From Pelagibacterium sp. 26DY04 (GTDB lineage: Bacteria; Pseudomonadota; Alphaproteobacteria; Rhizobiales; Devosiaceae): a stretch of 64,000 bases of DNA. The stretch spans positions 3,286,001 through 3,350,000 of the forward strand of contig NZ_CP101731.1 in assembly GCF_031202305.1 (NCBI RefSeq), read 5' to 3'. Positions 60,680 to 64,000 of this stretch are shown piece by piece. Position 1 is the stretch's first letter; each line of letters begins with the position of its first letter. Made by a program: the position numbers and the translations under genes. The notes beneath the pieces are model-generated. The model saw only the letters and a list, made by a program, of their open reading frames with translations. It did not search any database and was not told the origin of the DNA.

Positions 60680-61617
60680 CGACTTTCCTCCGCCGCCGCG
60701 CCCGTTATTCGAGCGGAGGCCAGTTCCAGCAGTTCGGGGACCGCTTCCAGATACCAATAGGTGTTGGCGGGGTTCGCATGACCGAGCCATGTCGTAAGCT
60801 TGATCATCTCGCGTCCAACATCTTTGCCCGACCGATACCAACTCAGCATGGTACGCACCGCAAAGGTGTGACGAAGATCATGGATGCGCGGGCCGCGGCC
60901 GTGCCGAAGATAAATCTGCGGCTCTCGCAGCCCGATCTGCTGGCATACATGGGCGAAGTTGTAGCGCGCATTGCAGTCGCCAAGACGACGCCCCTCACAG
61001 TTCACGAAGAATGCTTCCGGCCTGCGCCCGAGCAGTCGATCCCGCTCGCCGCCGTAACTTTCCAGCCGTTCCACGACGCTCGGGTCCAGCGGCAGCAACC
61101 GCTCCTTGCCGAGCTTGCCCTGCCGGACATGAAGCACACCGGATTCGACATCGAGATCGGCAGGGTCGAGACCGAGAGCTTCGCTGATCCGAAGTCCGGT
61201 CACGGCGATCAGGCCGAACAGCGTCGAGCACGTCAGGCCATGCAGGCCGTAGACCGATGGCAGCATTCGCGCATGCTCGATGATCGCGACGATTTCGGCA
61301 TCATTATAAATATATGGATGCACACGTTGAACGCGACCGGGCACCAATCCCCGGGGCGGGGCCTCGTTCCGGGGGTCTATGCCATGCATCCACTCGGCAA
61401 ACTGGCCGGCTACCCTGAAGCGTGTTGCCCGCGTTCCGGGCCTTGCAGAGGGCAGACTTTCAAGCCAGCGCATGATCAGGCTGGCGCTGACTTGCTGTGC
61501 GCCGTCGTTGTCGGCGAAGGTGACGAAGCGGCGTAATATCCGTCCATCGGTGGTCATGGCAGTGCCGAGCTGCCTTCTGACGGTCAGATAGCGGTCCATT
61601 TCGGCAAGGAAGCTCAT
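60676..61617 (-). CDS. ritB: Second tyrosine recombinase of RIT 2
   Basis: A 313-residue recombinase. Arg: AVTGLRISEALGL. HxxR: RIHDLRHTFAVRTML. His and Tyr: WLGHANPANTYWYL. It is shorter than the second gene of RIT 1 by about 140 residues, mostly at the N-terminus. It starts at the ATG at 61617 in an ATGA overlap. Confidence 0.92.
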   Translation of the reverse strand: MSFLAEMDRYLTVRRQLGTAMTTDGRILRRFVTFADNDGAQQVSASLIMRWLESLPSARPGTRATRFRVAGQFAEWMHGIDPRNEAPPRGLVPGRVQRVHPYIYNDAEIVAIIEHARMLPSVYGLHGLTCSTLFGLIAVTGLRISEALGLDPADLDVESGVLHVRQGKLGKERLLPLDPSVVERLESYGGERDRLLGRRPEAFFVNCEGRRLGDCNARYNFAHVCQQIGLREPQIYLRHGRGPRIHDLRHTFAVRTMLSWYRSGKDVGREMIKLTTWLGHANPANTYWYLEAVPELLELASARITGAAAEESR

Positions 61618-62833
61618 CGTGCCACCTCCGCGACAGGCCAAGGCTGGGCAATAGAACGCAGCCCGTCCGTATCGAGCTTGGCGTAGATCATCGTCGTCGC
61701 CCGCGATCGATGCCGCAGCAGATCGCCGATCTCTTCCAATGACGCACCGGCGCGAACCATGTTCGTCGCCAGGCTGTGACGCAGAACATGCGATCCGACA
61801 TAGGGTGTCGGGGGCTTTACGCCCGTCGCCGCGAACGCCTCCTTCAATATGGTGTTGATGACCTGGCTGTCCTTAAACGGACGGTTGGGTGCCCGATGCG
61901 TCACGAACAACATGCGCGTGGTCGCTGAAGTTCGCTCCTCCTGCAAATACCGAATGATGGCTTCGCCGACGTCCGGCGGGATTGGCAACCGATCATGTTG
62001 CTGCCCTTTTCCACGAACCATCAGTTCGCCGGCGCGCCAGTCTATGTCGTCCAACTGGATCGCCATCACTTCCGGAGCGCGCAGGCCGAGACGAGCCATC
62101 AGCAACAGCATGGCGTAGTCGCGGGCACCACGCCGCGGATTGGTGCGCACCGACGCCACGACGGCCTCCACCTCATCAGGCGACAGATAACGAGGAAGCC
62201 TCGCGCCCCAAGGTTTGTGGACTCTGGGGACGCAGAGCGAGAGGTTGGTCGTCGTGAAGCCCTGGGCGAACAGATACTGAAAGAAGCTGCGCAGATGCGT
62301 GGCCGGCGTCTTGTCGCGGAACGGGCGCTTGCGTGAGAGAAGGTCCTCCATGAACGCCACGACATCCTGCACGTTCAGCGCCGGCAGGTCGAGCATGTGG
62401 TCGCCGAAGCGATGATCGAGAAAGCGATCCGCGAACCGGAGCACATGATAGATCGTACGCGGGCTGAGACCGCGTTGCCGTAGAAGATAGGTTTCGAAGT
62501 TGCTCAGCAACTCGGCACGCTCGGCCTGCGCAGGTGTCAGCGGCGGTCGTGTTGCCACGCCGATTTCAATGAGATGTGCGACGAACATCCTGGCAAGATT
62601 GAGAACCTTGATCTGGCTCTTCGGTGTCGTTGGCAATCGCCGTCCCAATTCGACGGCAAGATCTGGCGTCAACGCCGATGGCGCAATGGCCTCGTCATCG
62701 AGCAAGCGGCCGAAGCGTCGAAGCAATAGCGATAATTTTTCAGCGTTTCGGGTTTGTAGTTCCTGGAGGAAAGACTTTCCTCGAATGACGCGAAGTAGGG
62801 ATCGAGGCAGGTGGCCTGGTCGGCTATTTCCAT
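61614..62833 (-). pseudogene. ritA: First recombinase of RIT 2, frameshifted near the N-terminus
   Basis: The probable start is the ATG at 62833, with GGAG eight bases upstream, giving PYFASFEESLSSRNYKPETL and KNYRY. At about 62724-62728 one base seems missing, and the protein continues in another frame as LLRRFGRLLDDEAIAPSAL to the end. The catalytic part is complete: LGLRAPEVMAIQ, SHVLRHSLATNMV, LLRHRSRATTMIYA. If the shift is real, a shortened protein from an internal start would still carry the catalytic domain. Confidence 0.7.
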
Positions 62834-63004
62834 TTCTTGTGCTCCATGTTGTTGGAGCGACAATCTTCACGCCAAATTCATATCGTTTTGCCAGCCTTGC
62901 GGCAGTTTCCGACCCCTTCGCGGACGTTCCGAACCAACCGGCGCGGATTCGAAAGCGGCCATGAGCGTCGCCTGGGGTTGCCAAGTCATTCAGACCTGCT
63001 TTAT

Positions 63005-63032
63005 ATCTCAATGGTCATTGAGTCATTGAGAT
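63005..63032 (+). promoter_or_regulatory. ArsR operator
   Basis: A 9-base inverted repeat, ATCTCAATG and CATTGAGAT, with CATTGAG also in the centre, ends four bases before the arsR start. It is the expected place for autorepression by ArsR. The stretch from 62834 to here holds no gene. Confidence 0.8.
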
Positions 63033-63036
63033 AACG

Positions 63037-63393
63037 ATGAACGAACAACAAGCCCTCAGTGCATTTGCTGCGCTTTCCCAAGAAACGCGGCTGCGGATCG
63101 TTCGGCTGCTGGTGACGGCCGGACCCGATGGCATGGCCGCAGGCACGATCGGCGAGGCGATGGATGCTTCATCGTCCCGTATGTCGTTTCACTTGAGCCA
63201 CCTTGAGCATGCGGGACTGATTGAATCGCGCCGCGAGGGCCGGTCGATCATCTACAGCGCCACCTATCCAGCGCTCTCCGGTCTCGTCGAGTTTTTGATG
63301 CGGGATTGCTGCCAAGGTCATCCCGAAGTGTGCCAGCCAGCCGTTGCAGCTCTGACCTGCTGCGACCCAATCAAGAGTGATGCTCATGCCTGA
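63037..63393 (+). CDS. arsR: ArsR arsenic-responsive repressor
   Basis: A 118-residue winged-helix repressor. It starts NEQQALSAFAALSQETRLRIVRLLV. The recognition helix region is MDASSSRMSFHLSHLEHAGL. Unlike classical ArsR, the Cys pair is at the C-terminus (RDCCQGHPEVCQP and LTCCDP), as in the atypical As(III) sensors of alphaproteobacteria. It overlaps arsC by eight bases and so controls the operon that follows. Confidence 0.93.
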   Translation: MNEQQALSAFAALSQETRLRIVRLLVTAGPDGMAAGTIGEAMDASSSRMSFHLSHLEHAGLIESRREGRSIIYSATYPALSGLVEFLMRDCCQGHPEVCQPAVAALTCCDPIKSDAHA

Positions 63394-63910
63394 CCCAATT
63401 TATAATGTGCTGTTTCTCTGCACTGGCAACTCCGCTCGCTCGATCCTTGCCGAAGCGATCTTGAACCAAATGGGAAATGGCCGATTCCGCGCCTATTCAG
63501 CCGGTAGCCAGCCCAAGGGACAGGTTCACCCGATGGCGATCGAGACGCTTCAACACTTCGATTTTCCGGCCGATGAGCTTCGCTCGAAGAGTTGGGACGA
63601 GTTTTCCGGCCCTTCGGCACCGGTCATGGATTTCGTCTTTACAGTTTGCGACAACGCTGCCGGCGAAGCCTGCCCGATTTGGCCGGGGCACCCGATGACC
63701 GCCCATTGGGGCATTGAAGATCCTGCGGCAATTTCCGATCCGGTCGAACAACGGACGGCCTTCGTGACCGCCCTACGGTACCTGATGAACCGAATTTCGG
63801 CTTTTACTGCCCTGCCTGTCGCTTCTCTCGATAAGTCGTCCCTCAAGGTGCGGCTCAACGAAATCGGGCAAGCCGAAGGGGCGACCAAGCCCCGAAACAG
63901 CGCGGCATGA
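63386..63910 (+). CDS. arsC: Arsenate reductase, low-molecular-weight phosphatase type
   Basis: A 174-residue cytoplasmic enzyme that reduces arsenate to arsenite. The PTPase loop is LFLCTGNSARS, a CX5R-type site. Further cysteines for the thiol relay are in VFTVCDNAAGEACP. DPAAISDPVEQRTAF follows. I start it at the ATG at 63386. It is followed eight bases later by a second arsenate reductase of another family. Confidence 0.93.
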   Translation: MPDPIYNVLFLCTGNSARSILAEAILNQMGNGRFRAYSAGSQPKGQVHPMAIETLQHFDFPADELRSKSWDEFSGPSAPVMDFVFTVCDNAAGEACPIWPGHPMTAHWGIEDPAAISDPVEQRTAFVTALRYLMNRISAFTALPVASLDKSSLKVRLNEIGQAEGATKPRNSAA

Positions 63911-63917
63911 GGGTGGC

Positions 63918-64000
63918 ATGGACATTATCATCTACCACAACCCGGACTGCGGAACCTCACGCAACACGCTCGGCCTGATCCGCAATTCGGACGTCGAGCC
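63918..64000 (+). CDS. arsC: Arsenate reductase, glutaredoxin type (cut by window end)
   Basis: The first 27 codons read DIIIYHNPDCGTSRNTLGLI, the N-terminus of glutaredoxin-dependent ArsC with its single catalytic Cys (NPDCGTSRN). The rest is beyond the window. An operon with both ArsC types is common in Rhizobiales; an efflux gene is expected further on. Confidence 0.9.
   Translation, partial: MDIIIYHNPDCGTSRNTLGLIRNSDVE

Larger units (their letters stand above)
59577..62833 (-). mobile_element. RIT element 2 (second recombinase trio), right end not found
   Basis: Another trio of overlapping tyrosine recombinases in the same orientation as RIT 1. Its left end adjoins the ardC piece and is marked by a palindrome and repeats of ATTATGCCG. 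No matching sequence is seen between 62834 and 63036, so the other end may be deleted or too different to spot. The proteins differ clearly from those of RIT 1, so it is not a duplicate. Confidence 0.8.

Noticed and set aside
62834..63004. N-terminal ardC sequence or a right terminal repeat of RIT 2
   Set aside because: Read on both strands; neither ArdC motifs nor ATTATGCCG-type repeats are present.

Overview
The window looks like mobile accessory DNA from an alphaproteobacterium. I infer Hyphomicrobiales (rhizobial relatives) from the GC-rich coding style, the conjugative-element backbone (RepA, AlpA-like, DUF2285, DUF2840, DUF736, TraF, DUF3363 relaxase, large ParB) and the cytochrome c maturation genes. 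The species cannot be fixed from sequence alone. No rRNA or tRNA gene was recognised.

Positions 1-34.4 kb are a cargo region for heavy metals, periplasmic thiol-disulfide chemistry, cytochromes and the cell envelope. It holds a GH25 lysozyme (cut by the window edge), TlpA, a CzcO-like flavoprotein, lspA, a CadA/ZntA P-type ATPase, CzcD, an HXXEE membrane protein, DUF1223, a MerR-family metal regulator, two L,D-transpeptidases, two M23 peptidases, DsbB, two DsbA-like oxidoreductases, Sco, PCu(A)C, a DUF2946-like protein, CcmG-CcmI-CcmF-CcmH, a di-heme peroxidase-like cytochrome joined to a PhnDCE-type ABC importer, CtaG, CcdA, DUF2171, a PAP2 phosphatase and an isolated cytochrome b. Four near-identical MerR-type operator/promoters (6162-6191, 7836-7865, 17946-17975, 29115-29144) and a looser one before merR itself (about 9228-9250) suggest that one metal sensor controls metal export, cytochrome c haem ligation and a pair of tiny ORFs.

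Positions 34.5-55.5 kb are the backbone of an integrative and conjugative element, nearly all on the minus strand. Genes run from ParB through small ICE genes, a strawberry-notch helicase/methylase, a Toprim primase-like protein, a DUF2493 protein, SSB, regulators and RepA to DUF2840, TraF, DUF736, a lytic transglycosylase and the relaxase. Three iterons and a perfect DnaA box lie just past repA, where the parA usually found in such elements is missing. Type IV secretion genes are not in the window.

Positions 55.4-62.8 kb hold two adjacent sets of three overlapping tyrosine recombinase genes, the arrangement of RIT (recombinase in trio) elements. The first has clear terminal inverted repeats and sits inside an antirestriction ardC gene, whose pieces can be read on both sides. 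The second abuts the same broken ardC at its conserved His motif. Each trio has one frameshifted gene. From 63.0 kb to the end an ars operon starts: arsR, a phosphatase-type arsC and the beginning of a glutaredoxin-type arsC.
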